DNA of 64,000 bases from an uncultured Cycloclasticus sp. (GCA_913057515.1 CAJXOJ010000007.1:1-64000), one strand, 5' to 3'. Shown: positions 7,865 to 17,766, numbered from the stretch's first letter. Program-made: numbers and translations. Notes: a model not told the origin generated them from the sequence alone.

Positions 7865-10492
7865 ATGTCTAACGCTGAACAAAAAACCATCTACCTAAAA
7901 GACTACACCGTTCCTGAGTTTCTCATTCCTAACACTGAGTTGCACTTTGATTTATCGGCTGATGACACCTTGGTTAGCAGCCGACTTCATATTCAGCGCA
8001 ATCCAGAGTGTCTAAAAGAACAACCTGATCTAGTTTTAATGGGTGAAGAACTAACACTAGTGTCTATTGCCATTGACGGCAAAACATTAACGCCTGAGCA
8101 ATATACATTAACTGATGAAACACTCAGTATTCACCAGCCAGGCGCTGAGTATATTTTAGAAATAAGCAACCGAATCAAGCCGGCAAAAAACACTGCATTA
8201 AGCGGTTTATACGAATCAAAAACGATGTTGTGTACGCAATGCGAAGCTGAAGGTTTCAGACGCATCACCTGGTTCTTAGATCGGCCAGACGTAATGTCGA
8301 TTTTTACCGTCTCAATAGAGGCAGATAAGAACAAATACCCAATTTTACTCTCAAATGGAAACCGCACGGGTGTAACTGAGGGTGACTCAACACATAGCGT
8401 TAGTTGGCACGACCCTTTCCCAAAACCTAGCTATTTATTTGCCTTGGTGGCCGGCGACTTAGCGTGTTTAAGCGACTCACTCACCACCTGCACAGGGCGC
8501 AATATCACGTTAGAAGTTTATGTCGGAGAGCATGATTTAAATAAAACTCAGCACGCCATGCAATCACTCAAAAACGCTATGCGTTGGGATGAAGAAGCCT
8601 TTGGCCGTGAATACGATTTAGATTTATACATGATTGTCGCCGTCAGTCATTTCAATATGGGCGCGATGGAAAACAAAGGACTAAATGTTTTCAACACAAA
8701 ATTTGTACTGGCCAGTACAGAAACGGCCACCGATGCTGACTATGAAAATATCGAAGCGGTCATTGGCCATGAGTATTTTCATAACTGGTCAGGTAACCGC
8801 GTCACATGCCGCGACTGGTTCCAGCTGAGCCTTAAAGAAGGTTTTACGGTGTTCCGTGATCAACAATTTACCGCTCATCAAACATCCGACGCCGTTAAAC
8901 GTATTAAAGATGTCAACATGTTGCGCACACATCAATTCGCAGAAGATGCTGGGCCACTGTCACACCCTATTCGCCCAGGTTCTTTTGTAGAAATAAATAA
9001 CTTTTATACGCTAACTATTTACGAAAAAGGCGCAGAAGTTGTTCGCATGTTACATACGCTATTAGGCGAAACCGGCTTTAGAAAAGGCTGCGACCTCTAT
9101 TTTGAACGACACGATGGCCAGGCAGTCACCACTGAGGATTTTGTTAGCGCGTTAGAGGATGCTAATGGCGAAAATTTCACCCAGTTCAAACGTTGGTACA
9201 GCCAAGCAGGCACCCCTGTTGTTAATGTCAGCACGCGTTACGATGCCAATGAGCAACGTTATACACTCAATTTCAAACAACATTGCCCAGCCACACCTAA
9301 ACAAGCTAATAAGGAAGCATTTCACATCCCCATCTGTATTGGTCTTATTGACCAATCAGGGCAAGAAATTTTGCTAGATAACGAACAAACGTCTACCGTC
9401 TTTGAGCTGACCGATACAGAACAAAGCCTGAGCTTTAATAATATAGCCGCAGAGCCTACACCCTCTATCTTGCGAGGTTTTTCCGCGCCAATAAAGCTTA
9501 AACAAAGCCTATCAATTGAGCAAAATATTTATTTATTTCAACATGATAGTGACCCATTTAACCGCTGGGAAGCTGGACAAAATTGTTTAACGACGCTTAT
9601 TTTTAATGCCATTAACGCAATCCAAAAAAACCAAGTAATACCGGTCTTACCGAAGGTACTCATTGAAGCCTATCGAGCTATTTTACAAAATCCACTGGCT
9701 GATTTAGCGTATCAATCACTCCTCCTTAGCTTGCCTGCAAAAGCGTATCTTGCTGAACAAATGGAGTCTATTGATATTGAAGCGCTGTACCAAGCACACC
9801 GGTTTGTCAAAAAGGCGCTCTCAGCCAGCCTGCATGATTTATGGCTGAGTAACTACCAGGCCAATCATCACATTAATGCTGGCATCAGTGCCCAAGACAT
9901 CGCTCAGCGTAGCTTTAAAAATTTATGCTTAGACTTCTTAATGGCAAAGGAGTCGGATGATTTACAGCATCTCGCCATCGATCAGTTTAATAACGCTAAA
10001 AATATGACTGACCAAATAGCAGCATTAGCCCAATTAAGCCATTTAGATACAGATCAAAGCAGCCCTTTTCTAAAGCATTTTTATCTACAATGGAAAGATG
10101 AAGACTTAGTCATCGACAAGTGGTTTAGCTTACAAGCGTGTTCAGAAAAAAATACCGCGCTCGATGATGTTAAACAGCTAACCCAGCACCCAGATTTTGA
10201 CTTTAAAACCCCTAACCGCGTGCGTAGCCTGATTGGCGCTTTCGCTTCTGCTAATCCCCTGCACTTTAATGCGGCAGATGGTTCTGGTTATGCCTTTATT
10301 GCCGATAACATTATAAAATTAGATGCAATAAACCCACAAATTGCGGCGCGACTTGCTAATTCATTAAGTCACTGGAAAAAATTTGACCCTCACCGCCAGC
10401 AACTCATTAAAACTGAATTAACACGCATACAGACTCATGCCTCCTTATCTAAAGATGTATCGGAAATTGTAACGCGCAGCTTGGACGCCTAA
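7865..10492 (+). CDS. pepN: Aminopeptidase N (M1 family zinc metallopeptidase)
   Basis: The 875-residue protein matches bacterial PepN in length. It has the exopeptidase motif GAMEN (266-270), the zinc site HEYFH (302-306) and the third ligand Glu325 in SLKEGFT. These residues define an active M1 aminopeptidase, which trims N-terminal residues from cytoplasmic peptides. The ATG at 7865 lies 9 bases after the DUF423 gene. It is the last gene of the degQ-moaB-DUF423-pepN run; a 118-base gap with no clear terminator precedes ogt. Confidence 0.95.
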   Translation: MSNAEQKTIYLKDYTVPEFLIPNTELHFDLSADDTLVSSRLHIQRNPECLKEQPDLVLMGEELTLVSIAIDGKTLTPEQYTLTDETLSIHQPGAEYILEISNRIKPAKNTALSGLYESKTMLCTQCEAEGFRRITWFLDRPDVMSIFTVSIEADKNKYPILLSNGNRTGVTEGDSTHSVSWHDPFPKPSYLFALVAGDLACLSDSLTTCTGRNITLEVYVGEHDLNKTQHAMQSLKNAMRWDEEAFGREYDLDLYMIVAVSHFNMGAMENKGLNVFNTKFVLASTETATDADYENIEAVIGHEYFHNWSGNRVTCRDWFQLSLKEGFTVFRDQQFTAHQTSDAVKRIKDVNMLRTHQFAEDAGPLSHPIRPGSFVEINNFYTLTIYEKGAEVVRMLHTLLGETGFRKGCDLYFERHDGQAVTTEDFVSALEDANGENFTQFKRWYSQAGTPVVNVSTRYDANEQRYTLNFKQHCPATPKQANKEAFHIPICIGLIDQSGQEILLDNEQTSTVFELTDTEQSLSFNNIAAEPTPSILRGFSAPIKLKQSLSIEQNIYLFQHDSDPFNRWEAGQNCLTTLIFNAINAIQKNQVIPVLPKVLIEAYRAILQNPLADLAYQSLLLSLPAKAYLAEQMESIDIEALYQAHRFVKKALSASLHDLWLSNYQANHHINAGISAQDIAQRSFKNLCLDFLMAKESDDLQHLAIDQFNNAKNMTDQIAALAQLSHLDTDQSSPFLKHFYLQWKDEDLVIDKWFSLQACSEKNTALDDVKQLTQHPDFDFKTPNRVRSLIGAFASANPLHFNAADGSGYAFIADNIIKLDAINPQIAARLANSLSHWKKFDPHRQQLIKTELTRIQTHASLSKDVSEIVTRSLDA

Positions 10493-10610
10493 TCAATGCT
10501 CACTTTTGTAAGCTTTGTTTTATGAGGACATCGTGAAGTTAACTATTGATTCCGCGCTTTAAGTAAGCCTATCTTATTATTTTCTTTAAACGACATTCGC
10601 CTTCGACATA

Positions 10611-11138
10611 ATGACTGAAAATAATAAAATTCAAGTGCAATATTACCAAAGCCCCGTTGGTGAATTATTGATAGGCTCATTTAAAAACAAACTTTGTTTA
10701 TGTGACTGGCGGCATCGTCGAGCACGACAACGCATCGATAAACGTCTACAAAATGCGTTAAAAGCCCACTATGTTGAAACAAACTCGAGCATCATCAACA
10801 CAACAATTGAGCAACTAAACAGCTATTTTCGCCAACAACGCAAAGAGTTTAAGCTCCCATTATTGATGCTCGGCAGCCATTTTCAACAACAAGTTTGGCA
10901 AGCGCTACAAACCATACCCTATGGCAGCAGCATGTCTTATCAAACACTGGCCGCTAGCATTGGAAACAAGAAAGCGGTTCGTGCTGTAGCTAACGCCAAT
11001 GCCGCGAACACCATCAGCATTATTATTCCTTGTCACCGAGTCATTGCGAGCAATGGCACATTAGCGGGTTATGCCGGCGGCTTAAATACAAAAAAGCATT
11101 TATTATCATTAGAACAAGGCAAAACAAACAATAACTAA
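10611..11138 (+). CDS. ogt: Methylated-DNA-protein-cysteine methyltransferase
   Basis: The 175-residue protein has the acceptor motif IPCHRV (Cys141), the Arg-finger region GNKKAVRAVANANAAN and the C-terminal GYAGGL. It removes O6-alkyl groups from guanine onto its own cysteine in a suicide reaction. It lacks the N-terminal Ada regulatory domain, so it is the Ogt type. Confidence 0.93.
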   Translation: MTENNKIQVQYYQSPVGELLIGSFKNKLCLCDWRHRRARQRIDKRLQNALKAHYVETNSSIINTTIEQLNSYFRQQRKEFKLPLLMLGSHFQQQVWQALQTIPYGSSMSYQTLAASIGNKKAVRAVANANAANTISIIIPCHRVIASNGTLAGYAGGLNTKKHLLSLEQGKTNNN

Positions 11139-11208
11139 AATATCGATCCGCCGCCATCTCACTGTAAAATAGCCATTTCTAACCGACCCATGACATTAGG
11201 ATAACTTT

Positions 11209-11676
11209 GTGACCAATAACGACATTTTACGCCGCCTTCGCTACACCTTTGATTTCAGTGATTCAAAGATGATCGAGATTTTTAAGTTAGCAGACTATAA
11301 CGTCACTCGTGAGCAGGTCAGCAATTGGTTAAAAAAAGACGACGATGAGGCTTACGCAAGTTGTGGCGATATTCCATTTTCATCTTTCTTAAACGGCCTA
11401 ATTATCGAAAAACGTGGAAAACAAGATAAGCCGCTACCTGAGCCCGATAAGAAGCTAACCAACAACATTATTTTACGAAAGCTTAAAATTGCGTTTGATA
11501 TGAAGAACGAAGACGTTCTAGCATTTTTATCAACCAATGGGCTCTCTATTAGTAAACACGAATTGAGTGCTTTTTTTCGCCGCACCGACCATAAGCATTA
11601 CCGCCTGTGTAAAGACCAAGTACTGAGGAATTTTTTACAGGGCTTACAAAACCAATATCGGCCCACAGCCAGTTAA
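11209..11676 (+). CDS. YehS-like DUF1456 protein
   Basis: The 155-residue protein contains two copies of the DUF1456 repeat, each beginning NxILRxLRxxFD-like (residues 3-60 and 84-145), as in E. coli YehS. The start is GTG at 11209 with an AGG element eight bases upstream. The function is not established. It is transcribed separately from ogt and convergently with the NUDIX gene that ends at 11694. Confidence 0.88.
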   Translation: MTNNDILRRLRYTFDFSDSKMIEIFKLADYNVTREQVSNWLKKDDDEAYASCGDIPFSSFLNGLIIEKRGKQDKPLPEPDKKLTNNIILRKLKIAFDMKNEDVLAFLSTNGLSISKHELSAFFRRTDHKHYRLCKDQVLRNFLQGLQNQYRPTAS

Positions 11677-11693
11677 AAAGCGATTAACGTAAC

Positions 11694-12275
11694 TCACCCT
11701 TGGCGATCTGAGGTTAAACGGCCTGCAAAAGCATATAGCATAGCGGCCGTTGCACCCCATATTTGAAAGCCGTTATACATCAGCTCCCAATACATTCGTT
11801 TTTCGCCCTGCCATAACACGTCTCTTCTTTGATATTGCGACTGATCAGCCAGAATAGATAACGGCACTTCAAACACTTCGGCTACTTCAAACTCATCTAT
11901 ATCAAGCGTAAAAGAGGGCTGTACAAACCCGACAATGGGCACAACATTAAAATCGGTAACCGTTAAAAAGGGCTCGATAACACCGGCCACCTCAATCAAT
12001 TCTGCTTGAATTCCTACCTCTTCTTCTGTTTCACGTAACGCAGTATGGAGGGGTGACGCATCCACTAGGTCAGCACGCCCGCCTGGAAAACTCACCTGAC
12101 CGGCATGATGGTTCAGATGGTCGGTACGTTTTGTTAACAACACCTGCCACTCAGCACGTTCTACTAATGGAATAAGAACTGCTGCATTACTTAAGCCATC
12201 GTTACGCTTTTGATGCGACCAACCCTGAAGGCTTGTTGTAGGCTCTAAGCACTGAATAATGTGCTCACGTTTCAT
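11694..12275 (-). CDS. CoA pyrophosphatase-type NUDIX hydrolase (NudL-like)
   Basis: The 193-residue protein has the CoA-specific motif LLTKRTDHLNHHAGQVSFPG running into a NUDIX box ending RETEEEVGI. Proteins of this UPF0035 group split CoA and related compounds into ADP and phosphopantetheine parts. It is the second of two adjacent but dissimilar NUDIX genes; 22 bases separate it from its upstream neighbour, suggesting an operon rsd - NUDIX - NUDIX. Confidence 0.88.
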   Translation of the reverse strand: MKREHIIQCLEPTTSLQGWSHQKRNDGLSNAAVLIPLVERAEWQVLLTKRTDHLNHHAGQVSFPGGRADLVDASPLHTALRETEEEVGIQAELIEVAGVIEPFLTVTDFNVVPIVGFVQPSFTLDIDEFEVAEVFEVPLSILADQSQYQRRDVLWQGEKRMYWELMYNGFQIWGATAAMLYAFAGRLTSDRQG

Positions 12276-12297
12276 AACAAGCTCATCTTACGATTGA

Positions 12298-12855
12298 TTA
12301 TGGCCGTGACGACTTGTTGATATCTGCAGACCTAAATTTAAACGAGCCTGCTCTTCTATCTTGAAAATAAAACTCCAGTGACATCCGCATTGTTTCGAAA
12401 GCCAACTCGTCCCAAGGGATTTCATGTTCTGCAAACAAACGAACCTCTAAGCTTTCCACGCCACTAGAAAACTCAGGTTTTAGCAAGGCCGACCGATACA
12501 TTACATACACTTGGTCAATATGCGGCAAGTTAAAAACCGCATATAATTCCTGCGTTTTAACAATGGCCTCTGCTTCTTCTAATGTTTCTCGTATTGCTGC
12601 TTGCTCAGTGGTTTCACCTAACTCCATAAAACCAGCAGGTAAAGTCCAAAAGCCTTTCCTAGGGCTAATGGCACGCTTGCATAATAAAATTTTATCTTCC
12701 CAAACAGGGGTGCAACCTGCAATTATGCGTGGGTTTTGATAATGAACAAGGTCGCAGATTTCACAAACATCCCGAATTTGATTATCACCCGCGGGCATTT
12801 TTGATGCCGTTTTATTGCCACACTGGGGACAATATTTAAACACCGGTCTAGGCAA
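12298..12855 (-). CDS. NUDIX hydrolase with N-terminal zinc ribbon
   Basis: The 185-residue protein starts with a four-cysteine zinc ribbon (CPQCGN at 9-14 and CEICD about 20 residues later), followed by a NUDIX box (GFMELGETTEQAAIRETLEE). This layout resembles the ADP-ribose/NAD pyrophosphatase-related proteins rather than NudC proper, which is longer. The substrate is not deducible. The gene overlaps the end of the rsd-like gene by 8 bases, so it is translationally linked to it. Confidence 0.88.
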   Translation of the reverse strand: MPRPVFKYCPQCGNKTASKMPAGDNQIRDVCEICDLVHYQNPRIIAGCTPVWEDKILLCKRAISPRKGFWTLPAGFMELGETTEQAAIRETLEEAEAIVKTQELYAVFNLPHIDQVYVMYRSALLKPEFSSGVESLEVRLFAEHEIPWDELAFETMRMSLEFYFQDRRAGSFKFRSADINKSSRP

Positions 12856-13306
12856 GCATTTCGCCTATTAATTCATCTTCTAACTCAATTCGGTTCGCCA
12901 ACTGCTCACCCACTGACGACAAATCACTTGCCAGACCTTTTAAAATCATCGCCGGTGTTAATGTTTGATATTTATCATTAAAATCTAACACCGCCTCGGT
13001 TGCATTAGAAATGCTCGGGTAAATACGTTCTGCCGCGGCCATCACAGATTTACGCCTTTCACTACCGTCCAAAATTCGCTGGTAAACACCAAAGTGCCCC
13101 AATGAAATATAATCAACCGATAACTGACAGAAGTCTTGCAATAACTCTTCCATCGACTTTTGGCCCTTATGCTCTTCTATACCTGACACAGCACAGTAGG
13201 TAGCCCACACTTGTTTACGCTCCTCCAGTAACTCATTAATCAACTGAGTTGTTTGGCTTCGTTCCTTTTTCGGAACAATTTTTTCGTTCGACATATCCCA
13301 ATCCAT
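12848..13306 (-). CDS. rsd: Rsd/AlgQ-family sigma-70-binding anti-sigma regulator
   Basis: The 152-residue protein matches the Rsd/AlgQ family over its length, including GSERRKSVMAAAERIYPSI and the helical region EAVLDFNDKYQ. Rsd binds region 4 of the housekeeping sigma factor and shifts RNA polymerase towards alternative sigma factors. The start is uncertain: ATG at 13306 or a second ATG four codons later (13294), neither with a strong Shine-Dalgarno sequence. The downstream NUDIX gene overlaps it by 8 bases. 6S RNA, which also acts on the housekeeping holoenzyme, is encoded near 56.8 kb. Confidence 0.88.
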   Translation of the reverse strand: MDWDMSNEKIVPKKERSQTTQLINELLEERKQVWATYCAVSGIEEHKGQKSMEELLQDFCQLSVDYISLGHFGVYQRILDGSERRKSVMAAAERIYPSISNATEAVLDFNDKYQTLTPAMILKGLASDLSSVGEQLANRIELEDELIGEMLA

Positions 13307-13375
13307 CGTAAATTATTATGGTAGACACTCTATGCCATTGCTGGCTTTTCGACAATATATAATTCGGCTATTTCT

Positions 13376-14167
13376 TCATATCCGAGTCGATTCATCAACG
13401 GTGCTGACTGGCTGCCCTAAGGCGAGCTTCTGTCCGGACTGATCCACTTCAATATTTGTATTAACGCTCAGCCTATACCAATGATCAAAACACGCCGCAT
13501 CCAACCAACTTGGTCTAGTTTGCTCACGCATGCTGATAAATATTTCATAAAAGTCACCGTACGATTCGCCCGACCTTGGGTGCTTCATAGGTACCGCGCA
13601 ACGAGCGCAGGGGTTAGATGGTTTTATAGTGACATCGCCTATTTGAATGAGTTTAGGTTGCTGCTTGTCTCGGAACACATGATCCTCCCAAAAAGCAGGT
13701 GTTGGTGACACTTCTAAATTAACCCTAAACCTTGCACGTATATCATCAACCGAAAGCGCTGGAAACCAAGTTGCCACTGTTTCTAATGATGCTTGTGAAA
13801 TCAGTGTTGGGCCTGAGGCATTTAAATCATCTGGAAAACCTTGTCGCTTATCTTCTTTTAAAAAAACTGGCCGGCCCAGCATCTCGCTAAAGTAGCGTGA
13901 AAGTCCGGCCGTATCAGCCAATTCAAACACCTGCTCGACTTCATTTTTATGAACAAATCGGACTGTTTCTGATGTTAAATCATAAACAGGGTTAAGAAGA
14001 AATATGCGCCGATTATTTTTACCATTGATCATCCGCCCTTGGCTATCAACGAGCCCCCAGCGGCGGTCATTAGACAGCGCACCACCCTCCGTTATTGTCA
14101 CGTTCTTTAGTTGCACGCCGGGTAAGGCCTTTATTGGGTAAACAAAAATTTTACTGAGCTCTATCAT
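13376..14167 (-). CDS. MOSC-domain protein (YcbX-like)
   Basis: The 263-residue protein has an N-terminal beta-barrel (IFVYPIKALPGVQL) and a C-terminal MOSC domain with the conserved cysteine motif NPCARCAVP. MOSC proteins bind molybdenum cofactor or transfer sulfur. YcbX reduces N-hydroxylated compounds together with a reductase; this protein lacks the C-terminal 2Fe-2S ferredoxin domain of E. coli YcbX, so it would need an external electron donor. Confidence 0.88.
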   Translation of the reverse strand: MIELSKIFVYPIKALPGVQLKNVTITEGGALSNDRRWGLVDSQGRMINGKNNRRIFLLNPVYDLTSETVRFVHKNEVEQVFELADTAGLSRYFSEMLGRPVFLKEDKRQGFPDDLNASGPTLISQASLETVATWFPALSVDDIRARFRVNLEVSPTPAFWEDHVFRDKQQPKLIQIGDVTIKPSNPCARCAVPMKHPRSGESYGDFYEIFISMREQTRPSWLDAACFDHWYRLSVNTNIEVDQSGQKLALGQPVSTVDESTRI

Positions 14168-14350
14168 TGCCTTGCCATCATCGTCAATTTAGCCTTATAA
14201 CATACGCCCAATACCTTGTTTTGAGAAGTAGGCAGACCGAGTGGCAAGCTCTACCTATAAGAATATTGATTAATGAGACAGCAGCTCCGCTATTCCCTCT
14301 TAAACGTTTTTCACCTAACATCGTCAAATGATCTTTATTCTCTCAACACA

Positions 14351-15502
14351 ATGAATATAAAACTCCTTTCCAGTATCTCGGACATAGCTGCACACGAGTG
14401 GAACACTTTGTTTAAGACAGAATACCCGTTTATTCAGCATCGTTTTTTATCTGCTCTCGAAAAAAGCGGCTGTACACAAGCCTCTACCGGTTGGGAGCCC
14501 CAGCATATTATTGTGCACGACGATCATAAGATTATCGCTGCAATGCCTTGCTACCTGAAAACACATTCGTACGGTGAATACGTTTTTGATTGGGCCTGGG
14601 CAAATGCCTATCAACAGCACCAACTGCCCTACTACCCTAAATTACTCTCCGCTATCCCATTTACACCGTCTACCGGGCCACGATTAGCATTTCATCACAG
14701 CATTCAGTCTAAACAGGAGCAACTGTCTATTATAAAAAGCATTAAACATTTCATGCTGGATACATTTGGCTCTGTAGTGTCGAGTTGGCATGTGCTTTTT
14801 CCTGAACCTGAGCTTTCCTCGCTTCTGGAAGCTTGCCAATACAAGCAACGCGTTGGCATTCAGTATCATTGGTTTAACAATAGCTACACCAACTTCGATG
14901 ACTTCCTCAATACATTCAAATCACGCAAACGTAAAACATTACGTAAAGAACGTTTATCGATTACTACACAAGGTATTGAAATAACAACCGTCATAGGGGC
15001 TGATATCAATGAGCAACTGATGGCCGAGTTTTACCAGTTTTATCACCTCACCTATTTAAAACGTAGTGGTCAGCACGGCTATCTAAATTTAGCCTTTTTC
15101 ACCTTACTGCTGTCAAACATGCCTGACAGCCTAGTGATGTTTTGCGCTCAAAAAGACGATGCACTGATTGGTGCTGCCCTGTGTTTTAAAGATGATCAAA
15201 CATTATATGGTCGCTACTGGGGTTGCGAACAAGAGTATGAGTTTTTACATTTCGAAGCCTGTTATTATCAAGGCATTGAATTTTGTATTAACAATAACCT
15301 TAAACGCTTTGACCCGGGCGCTCAGGGCGAGCATAAAATTTCACGTGGTTTCAAGCCCATCAAAACCTTATCTAACCACCTAATATTACATGATGAGTTT
15401 CGCCACGCCATTGAGCATTTTATTGATGAAGAAAAAATCCAAGTTAACTCACACATAAAGCACCTAGCAACGTTATTGCCTTTTAAATCGGAATCACCAT
15501 GA
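14351..15502 (+). CDS. FemAB/GNAT-like acyltransferase (COG3146 group)
   Basis: From the preferred ATG at 14351 the protein is 383 residues and starts MNIKLLSSISDIAAHEWNTL, as COG3146/PF04339 members do. An upstream in-frame ATG at 14273 would add 26 poorly conserved residues. Characteristic stretches include STGPRLAF, FKSRKRKTLRKER and RFDPGAQGEHKISRGF. The fold is related to FemX/GNAT transferases, and the family is annotated as peptidoglycan-related without a proven substrate. The stop overlaps the start of the next gene (ATGA, 15499-15502), a strong sign of coupled translation. Confidence 0.82.
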   Translation: MNIKLLSSISDIAAHEWNTLFKTEYPFIQHRFLSALEKSGCTQASTGWEPQHIIVHDDHKIIAAMPCYLKTHSYGEYVFDWAWANAYQQHQLPYYPKLLSAIPFTPSTGPRLAFHHSIQSKQEQLSIIKSIKHFMLDTFGSVVSSWHVLFPEPELSSLLEACQYKQRVGIQYHWFNNSYTNFDDFLNTFKSRKRKTLRKERLSITTQGIEITTVIGADINEQLMAEFYQFYHLTYLKRSGQHGYLNLAFFTLLLSNMPDSLVMFCAQKDDALIGAALCFKDDQTLYGRYWGCEQEYEFLHFEACYYQGIEFCINNNLKRFDPGAQGEHKISRGFKPIKTLSNHLILHDEFRHAIEHFIDEEKIQVNSHIKHLATLLPFKSESP

Positions 15503-16098
15503 ATAGAACAGTCAACAATATCATCAGTGAAATACGTGCTCTCGAAGAAGAACTTGAAGCACTGATTGCCCATCAACAAACTGACTTACGGTATAAAGTG
15601 AACGGTGCAAAAATAGAATTTGAAAAAACTATTTTAGCCAAACAAAAAGCGCTGAAGATGGGGCTTATCCAATGGCTCAGCCGTAGTCGTGTGCGCTCCA
15701 TTGCATCCATTCCTTTTATTTACGGTATGGCCTTACCTCTAGGTTTCATGCATCTGAGCATTGAGCTTTACCAAGCTATTTGCTTCCCTTTATACAATAT
15801 TCCTAAAGTGAAACGGGCCCATTATTTTACGGTCGACAGGCAACAGCTGCCTTATTTAAACATTATTGAAAAGTTTAACTGTGCCTATTGCAGCTATGGC
15901 AATGCCGTTATTGCCTACACTCGAGAAATAATTGGTCGAACTGAACTCTATTGGTGCCCCATTAAACATGCCAAGAAAACATTAGGCACTCATAAGCATT
16001 ACCAACAGTTTATGAACTTTGGGGAGTATGAAAACTATCACCAGAAGGCTAAAAAGCTTCGGGGTGAGCTATCAGACCTAGATCAAAAAAAGACTTAA
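15499..16098 (+). CDS. Uncharacterised conserved protein with CxxC and CPIKH motifs
   Basis: The 199-residue protein begins with a coiled-coil segment (residues 5-55), then a hydrophobic stretch (about 70-100), and ends with a conserved block holding FNCAYCSYGN and, about 20 residues on, YWCPIKHA. The three cysteines plus His could bind a metal, but this is inference. I do not recognise a characterised family. It overlaps the acyltransferase gene by four bases (ATGA) and converges with the lipoprotein gene, overlapping its end by 4 bases. Confidence 0.75.
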   Translation: MNRTVNNIISEIRALEEELEALIAHQQTDLRYKVNGAKIEFEKTILAKQKALKMGLIQWLSRSRVRSIASIPFIYGMALPLGFMHLSIELYQAICFPLYNIPKVKRAHYFTVDRQQLPYLNIIEKFNCAYCSYGNAVIAYTREIIGRTELYWCPIKHAKKTLGTHKHYQQFMNFGEYENYHQKAKKLRGELSDLDQKKT

Positions 16099-16505
16099 TC
16101 TAATTTAAAGTCCGGCATGTCACTATCTAAAAACCATTGTTTCAGCTCACCATCAAACCACCAAACTTGGGTATGTTTTATTTGATAAACACGGCCTGTT
16201 TCATTTTGAATATAGCCGAATAAAGCCTGCGCAACGACAGTATCATCCTCTGTATTCGGCACTGAGCCAACCAAGTCATAGGAGGTTACTGTGATCTTAT
16301 CTAAGCCATCAATAGGCGCCAGTTGACGCGCTGTGTTTCTATAGCGAATAACACTCGCGGCCGTTTCATACGACTTCCAGCGTAACGCCTTCATAAACAG
16401 CTTTTGCTTAGCCTCTAAATGCTCTTGTTTTTTTTGCTCTGTTACATGCGCACATGCCGACAACATCATTATCAACGCAACACAAAGCCATTTTATGCTT
16501 TTCAT
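16095..16505 (-). CDS. Small lipoprotein
   Basis: The 136-residue protein has a type II signal sequence with the lipobox LSAC (Cys18), so it is lipid-anchored. The mature part has a basic helical segment followed by a compact domain with QVWWFDGELKQWFLD near its end. I do not recognise the family. Its 3' end overlaps the convergent 15499-16098 gene by 4 bases. Confidence 0.78.
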   Translation of the reverse strand: MKSIKWLCVALIMMLSACAHVTEQKKQEHLEAKQKLFMKALRWKSYETAASVIRYRNTARQLAPIDGLDKITVTSYDLVGSVPNTEDDTVVAQALFGYIQNETGRVYQIKHTQVWWFDGELKQWFLDSDMPDFKLD

Positions 16506-16624
16506 TCGACACCTTTACTCTAAAATTAGTCTATTATGCCTAACTGGTCACTTCGATTATAGCGCTAGCACGCTCTTGAGAAGCAAAAAGTTACTTATTA
16601 CATCAAAGAATGCTAATATTTGAT

Positions 16625-16653
16625 TTGAGCAACCTTTTAGATCGTCGTATAAT
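16625..16653 (+). promoter_or_regulatory. Sigma-70 type promoter of the RND efflux operon
   Basis: TTGAGC (16625-16630) and a perfect TATAAT (16648-16653) are separated by 17 bases. Transcription would start at about 16660 and give a short leader before the TTG start of the adaptor gene at 16696. No regulator gene is adjacent, so control of the pump cannot be read from the sequence. Confidence 0.7.
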
Positions 16654-16695
16654 AGAACGGATTCCAACCCTTAACGCCACCTCACGGAGAGTCTC

Positions 16696-17766
16696 TTGAG
16701 TAAAAAAGTCATATTTTTAGTCATTTTTGTTGTACTGTTATTTGGCGGCTTATTTGGCTCTAAATTCTTGCAAATCGATAAAGCGATGTCATCCCGCAAA
16801 GCACCTCCTCCACCAACGGTGACAACCGTCAAGGTAACCGAAGCAAAGTGGGAAAACGCCTTGTCCTCTATCGGCACGATTAACCCTAAGCAAGGCGTTA
16901 CATTAAGCAATGAAATAGCCGGTATTATTTCAGCGCTGCATATTGAGTCAGGGCAGTTTGTTAATCAAGGTGACTTAATTCTTGAGTTAGACACCTCAAC
17001 CGATGAAGCAAACTTAGACGGCTTGGTGGCAGCCGAAAAGTTAGCACTCATAAAGTTTAAGCGACAAGTAAAGTTATTAAAAAACAAGGCCACCTCTCGC
17101 TCTACCCATGATGAAGCTCGTGCTGAATTAGACATTGCTAAAGCGGCTGTTATCTCTCAAAAAAGTATTATTGAAAAAAAGAAGATACGTGCTCCATTTA
17201 CTGGCAAAGCAGGTATACGTCAGGTTAACCTTGGCCAATACCTTGATAAGGGTACGCAAATAGTTTCACTCGTATCGTTAGATCAAATCTATACAGACTT
17301 TTCACTCCCCGAGCGTGATTTCGCCCAACTGAAAGTTGGTCAAGTCGTCAAAATCACTGTCCAAGCATATCCTAATGAAGCATTTGAAGGCACCATTCAG
17401 GCTATAAACCCTCGCTTGTCAGAGGAAACTCGTACAATTGGTGTTAGAGCCACTATGGACAACCCCGATGAAAAGTTAAGAGCCGGTATGTTCGCAGATA
17501 TCAAAGTTATTATCTCAGCACCTAAACCTGTCTTAGTACTACCCAAAACCACTGTGTTATTTAATACTTATGGTGAAAATGTGTACCTTGTTAAGCAGCA
17601 GGATAATAAAAATATCGTGGTGCTAAGCAGTATCGAAACGGGTGCCCACCAAAATGGCTATGTTGAAGTTCTCAAAGGGCTAACAATCAATGACATGGTC
17701 GTCGATGAGGGGCATGTAAAGCTCAGAAGCGGTCAACAAGTCACCATTTCAAATAACAACAAATAA
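16696..17766 (+). CDS. RND efflux periplasmic adaptor (membrane fusion protein)
   Basis: The 356-residue HlyD/MexE-type protein has one N-terminal membrane anchor (residues 5-23), a split lipoyl-like domain (around 70-95 and 160-195), a short alpha hairpin and a beta-barrel. The start is TTG at 16696 with GGAGAG five bases upstream. It links the inner-membrane pump encoded next to an outer-membrane channel. No TolC-type gene is present here, so the channel must be encoded elsewhere. Confidence 0.9.
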   Translation: MSKKVIFLVIFVVLLFGGLFGSKFLQIDKAMSSRKAPPPPTVTTVKVTEAKWENALSSIGTINPKQGVTLSNEIAGIISALHIESGQFVNQGDLILELDTSTDEANLDGLVAAEKLALIKFKRQVKLLKNKATSRSTHDEARAELDIAKAAVISQKSIIEKKKIRAPFTGKAGIRQVNLGQYLDKGTQIVSLVSLDQIYTDFSLPERDFAQLKVGQVVKITVQAYPNEAFEGTIQAINPRLSEETRTIGVRATMDNPDEKLRAGMFADIKVIISAPKPVLVLPKTTVLFNTYGENVYLVKQQDNKNIVVLSSIETGAHQNGYVEVLKGLTINDMVVDEGHVKLRSGQQVTISNNNK

